Shown here: positions 51,213-59,764 of the stretch, piece by piece
How the letters are laid out: each line of letters opens with the position of its first letter
Position numbering within the stretch: the stretch's first letter is position 1
Source: Shimazuella kribbensis DSM 45090
Lineage (GTDB): Bacteria > Bacillota > Bacilli > Thermoactinomycetales > Thermoactinomycetaceae
Reading direction: 5' to 3'
Assembly (NCBI RefSeq): GCF_000428065.1
Contig: NZ_ATZF01000011.1
Coordinates: forward strand, 112,189-176,188
DNA: 64,000 bases
Program-made: the position numbers and the translations under genes
The notes under the pieces: model-generated
Told to the model about the DNA's origin: nothing
Databases searched by the model: none
Seen by the model: only the letters and a program-made list of their open reading frames with translations

Positions 51213-51242
51213 TTGACATTAGACCCTTTATTGAGGTATGAT
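51213..51242 (+). promoter_or_regulatory. Promoter of rplM-rpsI
   Basis: A perfect TTGACA (51213-51218), 18 bases, TATGAT (51237-51242). This makes rplM-rpsI independent of the far-away truA operon. Confidence 0.75.
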
Positions 51243-51252
51243 CGTATTTGGT

Positions 51253-51344
51253 ATTTTCCGCTTGCCCCGTGGAAAATCATGTTCGGCAAAAATCGATTGT
51301 CCGATAGATACTACCTTTCTACCCTTTGCTTCGGGGAGTAGAAA
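51253..51344 (+). promoter_or_regulatory. Structured leader before rplM (candidate L13 leader)
   Basis: Two stems: ATTTTCC/GGAAAAT (51253-51277) and TTTCTAC/GTAGAAA (51316-51344) with a GC inner part, joined by about 38 bases. Feedback leaders (L13 leader) are known ahead of rplM in Bacillales. The identity is likely by position; I cannot verify the consensus. Confidence 0.5.
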
Positions 51345-51376
51345 ACACAACAAACCTTACTTAAGGAGTGAATCAA

Positions 51377-51814
51377 ATGCGCACCACCTATATGGCTAAG
51401 CCACAAGACGTGGATCAAAAGTGGTATGTGGTAGACGCAGCAGGTAAGACTCTTGGTCGCCTAGCTACCGAAGTAGCTACCTTGCTTCGTGGAAAACACA
51501 AACCAACCTACACCCCTCATATTGACACTGGTGATTTCGTTATCGTTATCAATTCTTCTCAAATTACCCTAACAGGTAAAAAATTAGAGCAGAAAAAATA
51601 CTACCGTCACTCTGGATTCCCAGGTGGATTGAAATCCATCTCAGCTGGAGACCTTCGTGCAACTCGCCCAGAACGCATGATAGAGGCAGCTGTAAAAGGC
51701 ATGCTTCCTAAAGGACCACTTGGTCGTAGCCAGTTGAAAAAATTAAAAGTATACGCAGGTGCTGAACATCCTCATCAGGCTCAACAGCCAGTTGAATATC
51801 AGCTTCGCGGTTAA
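51377..51814 (+). CDS. rplM: Ribosomal protein uL13
   Basis: Early 50S assembly protein. 145 residues: [47 protein letters not shown], and [22 protein letters not shown]. The ATG at 51377 follows AAGGAGTG; a GTG three codons earlier lies inside that site. Confidence 0.97.
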   Translation: MRTTYMAKPQDVDQKWYVVDAAGKTLGRLATEVATLLRGKHKPTYTPHIDTGDFVIVINSSQITLTGKKLEQKKYYRHSGFPGGLKSISAGDLRATRPERMIEAAVKGMLPKGPLGRSQLKKLKVYAGAEHPHQAQQPVEYQLRG

Positions 51815-51829
51815 TAGGAGGACACTTAC

Positions 51830-52222
51830 GTGGCACAAGTACAATATCGCGGTACCGGACGCCGTAAAGAATCCGTAGCACGTGTACGTTTGGTAGCTGG
51901 TGATGGTCGTATCGTCATCAACAAACGTAATATCGATGATTTCTTTAATCTTGAAACACTAAAAGCAATCGTTCGTCAACCATTAGTACTAACAGATACC
52001 GTTAACCAGTATGACGTATTGGTTACTGTTGAGGGCGGTGGATACACTGGACAAGCTGGAGCAATCCGTCATGGTATCTCCCGTGCGCTTCTAGAAGTAG
52101 ACGCTGAACTTCGTCCAGCTTTGAAAAAAGCAGGTTTCCTAACCCGTGACCCACGAATGAAAGAACGTAAAAAATACGGCTTGAAAGCTGCTCGTCGTGC
52201 ACCTCAGTTTTCCAAGCGTTAA
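51830..52222 (+). CDS. rpsI: Ribosomal protein uS9
   Basis: 30S protein whose C-terminal tail touches P-site tRNA. 130 residues: [40 protein letters not shown] and the tail [17 protein letters not shown] with the terminal Lys-Arg. GTG start after AGGAGG. Short pieces of it recur near 53205. Confidence 0.97.
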   Translation: MAQVQYRGTGRRKESVARVRLVAGDGRIVINKRNIDDFFNLETLKAIVRQPLVLTDTVNQYDVLVTVEGGGYTGQAGAIRHGISRALLEVDAELRPALKKAGFLTRDPRMKERKKYGLKAARRAPQFSKR

Positions 52223-52235
52223 ATATCAACACTTC

Positions 52236-52273
52236 AAGGGCTCTCAACTATTTTGGTTGGGGGTTCTTTTTTG
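52236..52273 (+). terminator. Terminator after rpsI
   Basis: CTCTCAAC (52241-52248) pairs with GTTGGGGG (52256-52263, including G-T pairs), followed by TTCTTTTTTG. Confidence 0.7.
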
Positions 52274-52316
52274 TGCAAATAGGGGACTTGATCGTCACTC
52301 AGAATTTAAAAAATTC

Positions 52317-52330
52317 TTTCCGTACGGAAA
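52317..52330. repeat. 14-bp palindrome upstream of the RNase H gene
   Basis: TTTCCGTACGGAAA is perfectly palindromic and is followed by GTAATAT/ATATTAC (52336-52356). These lie 60 bases before the RNase H start and may be an operator; no clear -35/-10 pair is seen. Confidence 0.35.
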
Positions 52331-52389
52331 ATAATGTAATATGGTATAGATATTACTTCGTTCGGAGTAAAGGAAAAAGAAGGTGACCT

Positions 52390-53040
52390 ATGGGTAAATT
52401 CTATGCTGTGAAAAAAGGAAGAGAAATTGGTGTATTCCATACTTGGGAAGAATGTAAGCGACAAGTAACTGGATTTCCGAGTGCTTCATACAAATCATTT
52501 GCTAGTTATGAAGAAGCTGAATTATTTGCCTTTGGCGAGGGGAATAAAGAAGATATACCATTAGATTTTAAAGCTGAAATAACGGCTTATATAGATGGTA
52601 GTTACAATGATAAGCAAAAATATTATAGCTTCGCGAGTATCATTTTTGATGGAAATAAAAAATTAACGTTTGCAGCAGCAGAGAACAACATAGAAATTTT
52701 GGATCAAAGGAACGTGGCAGGTGAAATCAAGGCTGCTATTCAAGTAATAGAGTATGCTTTGAGTCAAAATGCCAAATCCATCGAGATATTTTATGACTAT
52801 GCTGGTATCGAAAAATGGGCTACGAATGAATGGAAAGCTAAAAACACCTTCACGCAAAATTATGTAAAATTTATCCAACGAGTAAGTCCGCAAATCAAGA
52901 TAGTATTTTCAAAAGTTAAGTCGCATTCGGGCAACAAATATAATGATGAAGTGGATCTACTTGCTAAGGAAGTATTACAAAACCCAAGTAAAAAAATAGA
53001 AGGTTTTTATGATTTAAAGACAGAAGATAATAGTACTTAG
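52390..53040 (+). CDS. RNase HI with N-terminal hybrid-binding domain
   Basis: Cleaves RNA in RNA-DNA hybrids. 216 residues. Residues 3-48 are the viroplasmin-type RNase H N-terminal domain (KFYAVKKGREIGVFHTWEECKRQV, GFPSASYKSFASYEEAELF). The catalytic domain has the DEDD set: Asp in AYIDGSYN (about 68), Glu in AGEIKAAI, Asp in IFYDYAGIEKW, and Asp in YNDEVDLLAK. Stand-alone gene after rpsI; ATG with AAGGTG upstream. Confidence 0.9.
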   Translation: MGKFYAVKKGREIGVFHTWEECKRQVTGFPSASYKSFASYEEAELFAFGEGNKEDIPLDFKAEITAYIDGSYNDKQKYYSFASIIFDGNKKLTFAAAENNIEILDQRNVAGEIKAAIQVIEYALSQNAKSIEIFYDYAGIEKWATNEWKAKNTFTQNYVKFIQRVSPQIKIVFSKVKSHSGNKYNDEVDLLAKEVLQNPSKKIEGFYDLKTEDNST

Positions 53041-53112
53041 AAAAAAAGTTATTATTTAAATAGAGTTGGTTTTGTCAAAGTCTTATGCCAGCCCTCTTAT
53101 TTTAAATTAAAT

Positions 53113-53145
53113 ATAATCCACTTTCCTTTAGGGAAAGTGGATTAT
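53113..53145. terminator. Bidirectional terminator between RNase H and chbG
   Basis: A perfect 14-bp stem, 53113-53126 with 53132-53145, loop of five, AT-rich on both sides. It serves the convergent genes on each side. Confidence 0.8.
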
Positions 53146-53204
53146 TTATTTGGTTACTTAGTATGAGTAATCACCTTATTCGGTCACATCTGGGTCCATA
53201 ATAG

Positions 53205-53253
53205 ACGTAAAAAATACGGCTTTATTCAAACTAATTCTGTTAATCAGTATGAA
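53205..53253 (+). repeat. Short fragments matching rpsI
   Basis: ACGTAAAAAATACGGCTT at 53205-53222 is identical to 18 bases in rpsI (52165-52182), and GTTAATCAGTATGA near 53239 is one base from GTTAACCAGTATGA in rpsI (52001-52014). The two are in opposite order to rpsI. They appear to be scars of a partial duplication. Confidence 0.45.
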
Positions 53254-53260
53254 ATGAGTA

Positions 53261-53977
53261 TTATTTAAATGAAATCAAAGAAAATGGACTTTGTATGGTG
53301 ACATTCGTTAAAACGTCTAGTTCTTGAACCCGCTTATTACAGTAAGAAGAATTTTCTTTTAAAAACGTATCGATATAAGCAGGATGGCACATCACTTCTA
53401 ATGTTCCCTTATCTTCTGCCTTTTGATGAAGATCAGTGAAAAACTCCGTAGCTACATTTTCTCCATAGAAACCATCTAGAAATACATCGGATAATAAAGG
53501 AATATCCTCTACTTTCTCCCTAAACGCATTTCTGACAGGTAAGTTATACTTTTGTGCCAACTCCCTTACTACTGGTGTGAGATATGGCCATGCATGGATA
53601 TGATGATGGCTGTCCATATGAGCAGGTGAAATCCCAAAAGAAAGGAACTTTTGAATTTGATTATCCCACTCTCTCCTTACATCTTCTAATATCACACCTG
53701 AGTTATTAGCGTAATTTTTATCCACCTTAAAGAAACCATGTTCATCAACAAGTGAGGGGACATTTTGATTTACTGGTTTTCCAAAAGTAAGAACAAGGTG
53801 TATTCCTACTCGAAGCTGAGGATATTGCTTCGCTAACTCTACCGCATGTTCTGTTCCTGGTGTATGAACCATCATGGTTGTCGAATTCACAATACCAAAA
53901 CGGTGAGCATCAATGATTCCGTGGTTAACCCCTCTGGAAAAGCCAAAATCGTCAGCATTAACAATTAGTGGAATCAC
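53261..53977 (-). CDS. chbG: Carbohydrate deacetylase, YdjC/ChbG family
   Basis: Removes an acetyl group from N-acetylated disaccharides such as diacetylchitobiose or its 6-phosphate. 238 residues with the metal site: NADDFGFSRG (Asp8-Asp9 region), GIHL (His59), and the DSHHHIHAWP and MCHPAY motifs. GTG start with GAGGAG 8 bases upstream. It follows the GntR gene by 49 bases on the same strand and lies opposite a PTS/GH4 operon, which together suggest chitobiose use. Confidence 0.88.
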   Translation of the reverse strand: MIPLIVNADDFGFSRGVNHGIIDAHRFGIVNSTTMMVHTPGTEHAVELAKQYPQLRVGIHLVLTFGKPVNQNVPSLVDEHGFFKVDKNYANNSGVILEDVRREWDNQIQKFLSFGISPAHMDSHHHIHAWPYLTPVVRELAQKYNLPVRNAFREKVEDIPLLSDVFLDGFYGENVATEFFTDLHQKAEDKGTLEVMCHPAYIDTFLKENSSYCNKRVQELDVLTNVTIQSPFSLISFK

Positions 53978-54026
53978 AGTATACGCTCCTCTCCAATTTT
54001 AAATCCATTTAGATGCAAAATGTAGG

Positions 54027-54752
54027 TTAGTAATTACGTTCAATAACAAAATTTGCACGATCCCCGCGAAAAACGGCTTTCGAATATTCTATTGGAGTTT
54101 CATCTTCTAAATAAGCATAGGATTCCATTGAGAAACAAGGTGTATTTACAGGAATACTCAGTTTATCTGCAATTTCATCATCTGCTAAAAATAATTCTAG
54201 TTGTTCCACCGTTTTTTTTATTTTAAGACCGAATTGTGCCTCCAATAACTGGTACAGCGATTTTTGGCATTCCTCTTTATTTAAACCTGGGGTTTTATAC
54301 CAAGGTAAATAAGCAATTTCATATTGAAGTGGCTCTTCATCCGCATAACGGATTCTTTCCAGTTTATTGATTGGATCGCCTTCCTTTAGCTGAAATTGGT
54401 CTGCTTGAAACTCATCAGCAGGAACCACTTGAAGACTTAAAACTTTAATCAAAGGCTTTTTCCCTTGGGACATCAATTGCTCTGAGAATTTTACCTCTGT
54501 CATGGATAAAGTTTGTTTTACTTTACTATCGGAGACAAATGTTCCCCTCCCTTGCTCGCGGTAAATGTAACCTTCCATGCTTAACTGTTGTAGAGCTGTC
54601 CGAATAGTTGTCCGGCTAACCCCGAATTTTTTGCAGAATTCAGCCTCTGTAGGCAACAATGTGTTTGGTTTAAACTTTTTTTCCTTTATTAGTCGTAGGA
54701 TTTCTTCTTTGACTTTTGTGTGTAAAGATTTTCCTTCATTTTCAAGTTCCAT
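54027..54752 (-). CDS. GntR-family transcriptional regulator, HutC/UTRA type
   Basis: Likely repressor of the divergent sugar operon. 241 residues from the ATG at 54752 (GAAGGGA 6 bases upstream); an ATG twenty codons earlier lacks a site. N-terminal winged helix: LHTKVKEEILRLIKEKKFK, LPTEAEFCKKFGVSRTTIRTALQQL, GYIYREQGRGTFV. The C-terminal UTRA effector domain covers about 90-235 and probably senses a sugar phosphate. Palindromes in the divergent gap are its probable operators. Confidence 0.88.
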   Translation of the reverse strand: MELENEGKSLHTKVKEEILRLIKEKKFKPNTLLPTEAEFCKKFGVSRTTIRTALQQLSMEGYIYREQGRGTFVSDSKVKQTLSMTEVKFSEQLMSQGKKPLIKVLSLQVVPADEFQADQFQLKEGDPINKLERIRYADEEPLQYEIAYLPWYKTPGLNKEECQKSLYQLLEAQFGLKIKKTVEQLELFLADDEIADKLSIPVNTPCFSMESYAYLEDETPIEYSKAVFRGDRANFVIERNY

Positions 54753-54853
54753 AAAATTTCCCTTCTTCTGTGCTTGTTTGTCTTTATATAGTATTGGATT
54801 TGCTATTTCCATATATAAAGGTAAATACGGATTTTATTTTTCATGGACGATAA

Positions 54854-54947
54854 TATTTGTTAATTATAATAACAAATAAATTATTTGTAGGGAATATCAA
54901 ATATTTGTTATTACAATTCGGTATAGACAATGATTATTTGTTATGAT
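54854..54947. promoter_or_regulatory. Operator region between gntR and the PTS operon
   Basis: TATTTGTTA (54854-54862) and TAACAAATA (54870-54878) form a perfect 9-bp inverted repeat. TATTTGTTAT half-sites recur at 54902-54911 and 54935-54944, the last overlapping TATGAT, a possible -10 of the PTS operon. The repeated half-site is the expected binding sequence of the neighbouring GntR regulator. Confidence 0.6.
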
Positions 54948-54998
54948 AAATTTCTAGTTAATTAAGGAATACAACTTATAGGGATGAAGGAGGATATT

Positions 54999-56312
54999 AT
55001 GAGTTTAAAAGTCGTAGTTATAGGTGGTGGTTCTAGCTATACACCGGAGATTATTGAAGGATTTATTCATAGATACGAATCATTCCCCATTACGGAACTA
55101 ACACTTGTAGACATAGAAAAGGGATTAGAAAAGTTAGAAATTGTCGGAGCATTGGCAACCCGTATGATTAGGAAATCAGGCTATCCAATTAAATTATCGT
55201 GGACACTTAATCGAAAAGAAGCACTTCAAAATGCAGATTTTGTTACCACTCAAATTCGTGTCGGTGGATTAGATGCTAGAGCAAAGGACGAAAGAATTCC
55301 ATTAACCCATGGAGTAATTGGCCAGGAAACAAATGGACCAGGGGGCATTTTTAAAGCCTTTCGTACCATTCCTGTTTTAATGGATATTTGCCGGGATATT
55401 CATGAAGTCTGCCCTAACGCTTGGATGATTAATTTTACAAATCCAGCGGGCATAGTGACGGAAGCTTTATTGAAATACAGTCCGCATAAAAAAGTGATTG
55501 GGGTTTGTAACATCCCAATTAACATGAAAAACAGCGTTGCTGAAATGGTGAATTGCGAAGCAAAGGATGTAGAAATTGAGTTTATCGGGATGAATCATTT
55601 TGTATTTGGGCGAAAAGTTTTAATTAAAGGAATAGATCAAACAGAAGAAGTGATGGATAAGCTCATCCATAAAGAGATTGATTATTCACCTGCTAATATT
55701 GTTTCGCTTGGATGGTCGAAAGAATTTATTCAATCCTTAAAGCTTTTGCCAAATCCATATCATCAATATTATTTTCAAATAGAAGATGTTTTGGAAAAAG
55801 ATTTGAAAGCGTTTGCAGAAAATGGGACAAGAGCAGAAATAGTAAAAGAGGTTGAAAAGGAGCTTTTCATTAAATATCAGGATAAAGAACTGCAAGAAAA
55901 GCCAAAAGAGCTAGAAAAAAGAGGCGGAGCATATTACAGTGATGCAGCATGCAGTCTCATGGATAGCATTTATAACAATACAGGTGATGTTCAAACCGTT
56001 AATATTTTCAATCAGGGAGCTACTACAGGTCTGCCTAATGATTCGGTTATTGAAGTAAATGCACTTATTACAAAGGATGGACCTAAACCGATCACAGTTG
56101 GGGAATTACCTTTATCTGTTAGAGGCATTATTCAACAAATGAAAGCTTTTGAGCAGCTTGTCATCGAAGCAGCTATTTCTGGAGAGTACTTAAAAGCTTA
56201 TCAAGCAATGATAATGAATCCGCTTGTACCAAGTGAAAAGAAAGCCAAAATTCTCTTGGATGAACTTTTAGAAGCACATAAAGATTACTTACCACAATTC
56301 TCGATAAAATAA
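54999..56312 (+). CDS. celF: 6-phospho-beta-glucosidase/chitobiase, glycoside hydrolase family 4
   Basis: NAD- and Mn-dependent hydrolase of phosphorylated disaccharides. 437 residues: Rossmann motif VIGGGSSYTPE, DARAKDERIPLTHGVIGQETNGPGG, NFTNPAGI, the metal Cys in GVCNIPIN and the His in MNHFVFG. The ATG at 54999 has AAGGAGGA 6 bases upstream. Family 4 includes ChbF of E. coli, so the substrate may be chitobiose-6-phosphate rather than cellobiose-6-phosphate. Confidence 0.92.
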   Translation: MSLKVVVIGGGSSYTPEIIEGFIHRYESFPITELTLVDIEKGLEKLEIVGALATRMIRKSGYPIKLSWTLNRKEALQNADFVTTQIRVGGLDARAKDERIPLTHGVIGQETNGPGGIFKAFRTIPVLMDICRDIHEVCPNAWMINFTNPAGIVTEALLKYSPHKKVIGVCNIPINMKNSVAEMVNCEAKDVEIEFIGMNHFVFGRKVLIKGIDQTEEVMDKLIHKEIDYSPANIVSLGWSKEFIQSLKLLPNPYHQYYFQIEDVLEKDLKAFAENGTRAEIVKEVEKELFIKYQDKELQEKPKELEKRGGAYYSDAACSLMDSIYNNTGDVQTVNIFNQGATTGLPNDSVIEVNALITKDGPKPITVGELPLSVRGIIQQMKAFEQLVIEAAISGEYLKAYQAMIMNPLVPSEKKAKILLDELLEAHKDYLPQFSIK

Positions 56313-56324
56313 GGAGGTTTTTTG

Positions 56325-57605
56325 ATGAGTAAAGTAATGCAGGTAATGGAAGAAAAATTCATGCCGATTGCTGGCCGCATTGGTTCTCAGCGGCATTTAG
56401 TAGCGATTCGCGATGGGTTTATTATGATCATGCCCCTTATTATTGTTGGTTCTTTAGCAGTCTTAATTAATAACTTTCCTTCAGAGGCTTTTCAGAATTT
56501 CATGATCGGATTATTTGGAGAGCAGTGGAAGTCAGTAGGGGGGAATATTTGGAATGGCTCCTTTGCCATTTTAGGTTTGCTAGTAGCAGCATCGATAAGT
56601 TATAAACTTGCCAGTTCTTATGAAGTGGACGGATTGTCTGCAGCTTTGATTTCCGTGGCTTCCCTTATTATTCTAACTCCTGTTACGAAGGACTGGGGCA
56701 TTTCATATGAATGGACTGGAGCACAAGGCCTGTTTGTTGCCGTTATTATGGCTCTTGTTGTAACAGAATTATTCCGGGTTTTGATTAAATCGAAATTAAC
56801 CATAAATATGCCCGAAGGCGTACCTGAAGGTGTTGTAAAATCGTTTAAAGCATTATTACCAGCAATGATCATTTTAATACTAGTAGGATTGTTGCAAGCA
56901 TTGCTTACGGTTTTGGGAAATACAAGCTTACACCAGATTGTCTTTGAAAGTATTCAAAAGCCATTGCAGTCGCTATCCAACTCATTGCCAACAGCTATTA
57001 TTATTGCTTTCCTAAACCATTTGCTTTGGTTCTTCGGATTGCATGGTACAAACATTATAGAACCCTTTATGGAATCAATGTATTTGCCTTTGATTGAGAA
57101 GAATCAGAGCTTGTTTGCTGCTGGTACGAGTGCTTTTGATGTACCTTATATTGTCACCAAACCTTTCTTTGATTCTTATGTATACATTGGTGGATCGGGA
57201 GCAACGCTATCTCTTATTCTTGCAATCTTTATTGTTGTTAAGTCAGCGCATTATCGTTCCATTGCAAAACTTTCCTCACCTGCGGGATTATTCAATATAA
57301 ACGAACCTGTTTTATTCGGGTTACCGATCGTATTAAACCCAGTAATGTTCATACCGTTTATTCTCGTTCCAATCGTCTTAACGATTACTTCTTATTTTGC
57401 GATTAGCTTAGGATTTGTACCGAAAACGGTAGCTATGATACCTTGGTCCACTCCGCCGTTTATTAGTGGATATTTAGTATCAGGAGGATCATGGTTGGGA
57501 GTTGTTCTTCAAATCATTAACTTTACCATTGCAACATTGATATATCTTCCATTCATCAAAGCGGCGGACTTCGTGCAAATGAAAAACCTAAATAAGGTTG
57601 GATAG
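56325..57605 (+). CDS. PTS system EIIC, lactose/cellobiose/chitobiose family
   Basis: Membrane channel subunit of a sugar phosphotransferase system. 426 residues, about ten hydrophobic helices; start MQVMEEKFMPIAGRIGSQRHLVAIRDGF is typical of the Lac family, and the FLNHLLWFFGLHGTNI and NINEPVLFGLPIVLNP segments form the sugar site. ATG at 56325, 7 bases after AAGGAGG. Components IIA and IIB are separate genes downstream. Confidence 0.93.
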   Translation: MSKVMQVMEEKFMPIAGRIGSQRHLVAIRDGFIMIMPLIIVGSLAVLINNFPSEAFQNFMIGLFGEQWKSVGGNIWNGSFAILGLLVAASISYKLASSYEVDGLSAALISVASLIILTPVTKDWGISYEWTGAQGLFVAVIMALVVTELFRVLIKSKLTINMPEGVPEGVVKSFKALLPAMIILILVGLLQALLTVLGNTSLHQIVFESIQKPLQSLSNSLPTAIIIAFLNHLLWFFGLHGTNIIEPFMESMYLPLIEKNQSLFAAGTSAFDVPYIVTKPFFDSYVYIGGSGATLSLILAIFIVVKSAHYRSIAKLSSPAGLFNINEPVLFGLPIVLNPVMFIPFILVPIVLTITSYFAISLGFVPKTVAMIPWSTPPFISGYLVSGGSWLGVVLQIINFTIATLIYLPFIKAADFVQMKNLNKVG

Positions 57606-57617
57606 GAGAAATACAAT

Positions 57618-57941
57618 ATGGATTCAGCAATACCAAGTTTAGAAGAGATTTCTTTCCAAATTATTCTTCACGCGGGAAATGCTCGGTCTTCTTCTATGGA
57701 AGCGATTCATCTGGCCAAGGAAGGCAAGTTTGAAGAAGCTGCTGCAAAAATAGCAGAAGCGGAAAAGGAATTTTTGGAAGCTCATCATTCCCAGACCAAG
57801 TTACTGCAAAAAGAAGCAAGCGGTCAAGGACAATCTCCTACTGTACTTCTTATTCATTCCCAAGACCATTTAATGACTGCTATGACAGTTAAAGAAATGG
57901 CGCAGGAGTTCATTGAACTTTATGAAAGAATAAAACAATAG
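57618..57941 (+). CDS. PTS EIIA, lactose/cellobiose family
   Basis: Phosphocarrier between HPr and EIIB. 107 residues, helical trimer type: ISFQIILHAGNARSSSMEAI at the start and LLIHSQDHLMTAMTVKEMA with the phosphorylated His (His80). ATG start after AGGAGAAA. Confidence 0.92.
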   Translation: MDSAIPSLEEISFQIILHAGNARSSSMEAIHLAKEGKFEEAAAKIAEAEKEFLEAHHSQTKLLQKEASGQGQSPTVLLIHSQDHLMTAMTVKEMAQEFIELYERIKQ

Positions 57942-57953
57942 GAGGAATGATTC

Positions 57954-58259
57954 GTGAAAATTATATTAGTGTGCTCAGCCGGAATGTCTACAAGTATGTT
58001 AGTCCAAAAGATGAGGAAGGCTGCTGAAAGCAAAGGTGTAGCTGCAACGATTGATGCAACATCAGAAGCAGATTTAGGAAATCATCTAGATAGTACAAAT
58101 GTTATCCTAATCGGCCCCCAAGTTCGTTATCTTGCTTCAAAAATTAAAACGAAGGCAGAACCACATGGTATCCAAGTAGATATTATCAATCCGATGTATT
58201 ATGGAACAATGAATGGAGAAAAGGTACTAGAGCAAGCACAAGGTTTATTAGAAGGTTAA
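57954..58259 (+). CDS. PTS EIIB, lactose/cellobiose family
   Basis: Transfers phosphate to the incoming sugar. 101 residues; active Cys7 in the P-loop VCSAGMSTSMLVQKM. GTG start after AGGAGG. Last gene of the operon, followed by a terminator. Confidence 0.93.
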   Translation: MKIILVCSAGMSTSMLVQKMRKAAESKGVAATIDATSEADLGNHLDSTNVILIGPQVRYLASKIKTKAEPHGIQVDIINPMYYGTMNGEKVLEQAQGLLEG

Positions 58260-58329
58260 AGGAAACTGTATCAAAATGCTTGAAAGCTGTGTGGTGTACC
58301 TCTGATTTCAAACGTGAATTTGGTTAAGC

Positions 58330-58366
58330 AAAAACCTCTAGCTCTTATGGATTAGAGGTTTTTGTA
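58330..58366 (+). terminator. Terminator after the PTS operon
   Basis: AAAAACCTCTA (58330-58340) pairs perfectly with TAGAGGTTTTT (58353-58363), 12-base loop; the T-run is part of the stem. Confidence 0.85.
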
Positions 58367-58453
58367 TATTTCAGATGCTATTTGTAAGCATTATCATGGA
58401 ATAAATAAGACTGTATTATTACCGCTTCATAAGAAATAACCCTTTTTTGAGGG

Positions 58454-58849
58454 TTATACTTTCTGTACCATATATCTCAAAATCCAAGCAGCAATAACCT
58501 TTAAATTTGGTTTCTCCACTACCACATGTACCGTAAAATCTTCTGCTTTTTTTTGGTCAACTTTTAAATCATATCCATTTATGTGTAAAAACTGGTGTAA
58601 ACAGGCAAAAGCTGTCCTTTTATTTGCACTGTGCAAAGCATAGTTCTGTGCTAGGCTTTCAAACATCGCTGCGCCCTTCATTTCCAGATTGGGGTAGGCA
58701 TCTTCTCCTCTAATTGATTGCCTAGGCCTCATGATAGCACTATCCAACATTTTTTCATCTTTTATCCCGATCATTTCGTTTGGAGAATATCGCTTGATGA
58801 TCACGTCATTTAAAAAGATCGCTTGTGTAGGAGTGATAAATCTCGTCAT
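58454..58849 (-). CDS. doc: Doc/Fic-family toxin with altered active site
   Basis: Death-on-curing fold; active relatives phosphorylate EF-Tu. 131 residues: FLNDVIIKRYSPNEMIGIKDEKMLDSAIMRPRQSIRGEDAYPNLEMKGAAMFESLAQN, then YALHSANKRTAF. The family motif is HPFxNANKR; here the catalytic His is Tyr70 and the Phe is Leu72, while Asn76-Lys77-Arg78 remain. The protein may be inactive or changed in activity. It lies 18 bases downstream of an AbrB-type antitoxin gene on the same strand. Confidence 0.85.
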   Translation of the reverse strand: MTRFITPTQAIFLNDVIIKRYSPNEMIGIKDEKMLDSAIMRPRQSIRGEDAYPNLEMKGAAMFESLAQNYALHSANKRTAFACLHQFLHINGYDLKVDQKKAEDFTVHVVVEKPNLKVIAAWILRYMVQKV

Positions 58850-58867
58850 TTGTTAATCCCGTTTCCC

Positions 58868-59131
58868 TTACCTTTTTACTAAATTACGAAGCGTATCATC
58901 ATAGTTATCGAAGAGCTTTTTCATGCCCTCTAAAAATTCTTGATCAATATCTTCAAAGCCTTCTATATTTACAGCAGGTCTTTTTTTGAAGGATACTTTC
59001 CCTTCTTCCAGATAAAAAATAACTTCATCTCCTTGTTTCACATGCAGATGTTTCAATATTTCTGCTGGTAGGGTAACACCAAGACTATTGCCAATCTTTG
59101 TTACTTTTCTTTCCACTTCTTTCACCGCCAT
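58868..59131 (-). CDS. AbrB/MazE-type antitoxin
   Basis: 87 residues. N-terminal swapped-hairpin DNA-binding domain VTKIGNSLGVTLPAEILKHLHVKQGDEVIFY, then an acidic C-terminal tail (EGFEDIDQEFLEGMKKLFDNYDDTL) that should wrap the Doc partner. Such AbrB-Doc pairs replace the Phd-Doc combination in many Firmicutes. The ribosome binding site is weak. Confidence 0.88.
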   Translation of the reverse strand: MAVKEVERKVTKIGNSLGVTLPAEILKHLHVKQGDEVIFYLEEGKVSFKKRPAVNIEGFEDIDQEFLEGMKKLFDNYDDTLRNLVKR

Positions 59132-59296
59132 TCTATCTTATTTTTCCTACTAGTGTATGCTCGCGATTTTATAACACATTCAATAAGCAGGATAAATGCA
59201 TGTATAAACCCAAAAGTCTTAATAAATGGTTAATTATTCCTTTTTCGACAAAATGTATACAATTCGTTAACAAAAAATCTCAGTATATAGATGTTT

Positions 59297-59325
59297 TTGA
59301 ATACAATTGTAGTGTAATCTATAGT
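59297..59325 (+). promoter_or_regulatory. Promoter of the EthD-like pair
   Basis: TTGAAT (59297-59302), 17 bases, TATAGT (59320-59325), 36 bases before the first gene. Confidence 0.55.
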
Positions 59326-59360
59326 TTAGCAGTAAAATGATGTTATCAGGAGGTGTCGCA

Positions 59361-59738
59361 ATGTATAAGCTAATGATTCTATTTAAGCAGCCAGAGAACG
59401 AAGAAGAATTTGAGCAATTTTATTATGAAGATTTTATTCCGCTTACTGTAAATGTAGATGGTTTAGAAAGATTAGAGCTTACCAAAATGAAAACTCCCCT
59501 TGGTATAACGACTGATAAATTATCCCCTATTGATCTACAAATCGAAATGTATTTTCAGACCAAAAAAGCTTTTTTGTTTTTCTTGAACGAGAGCCAAATT
59601 GGTCAGGAATTCCAAGAAGTCCTTTCCTCATACAGTGAACCCATCTATACATTTGCTTGGGGACAAACAGAAGTAATCAGTAAGTCAGAAATTGTTGCAC
59701 GCTATAATAATCACGTAATTCACTCGTTTTCTTCCTAA
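59361..59738 (+). CDS. EthD-like dimeric alpha-beta barrel protein
   Basis: 125 residues. The pattern MYKLMILFKQPENEEEFEQFYYEDFIPLTVNVDGLERLELTK fits the EthD family: a strand, a helix with paired aromatic residues, then a strand after the GLxR turn. Molecular role unknown; relatives occur in degradation and biosynthesis clusters. Start at 59361, with AGGAGGTG upstream. Confidence 0.72.
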   Translation: MYKLMILFKQPENEEEFEQFYYEDFIPLTVNVDGLERLELTKMKTPLGITTDKLSPIDLQIEMYFQTKKAFLFFLNESQIGQEFQEVLSSYSEPIYTFAWGQTEVISKSEIVARYNNHVIHSFSS

Positions 59739-59764
59739 TCGTTAGCAAAGGATGGATTATCGTT

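Noticed and set aside
53205-53253. att site of an integrative element in rpsI
   Set aside because: The repeat does not extend to the rpsI 3' end and no integrase is present between the copies; kept only as a possible recombination scar.
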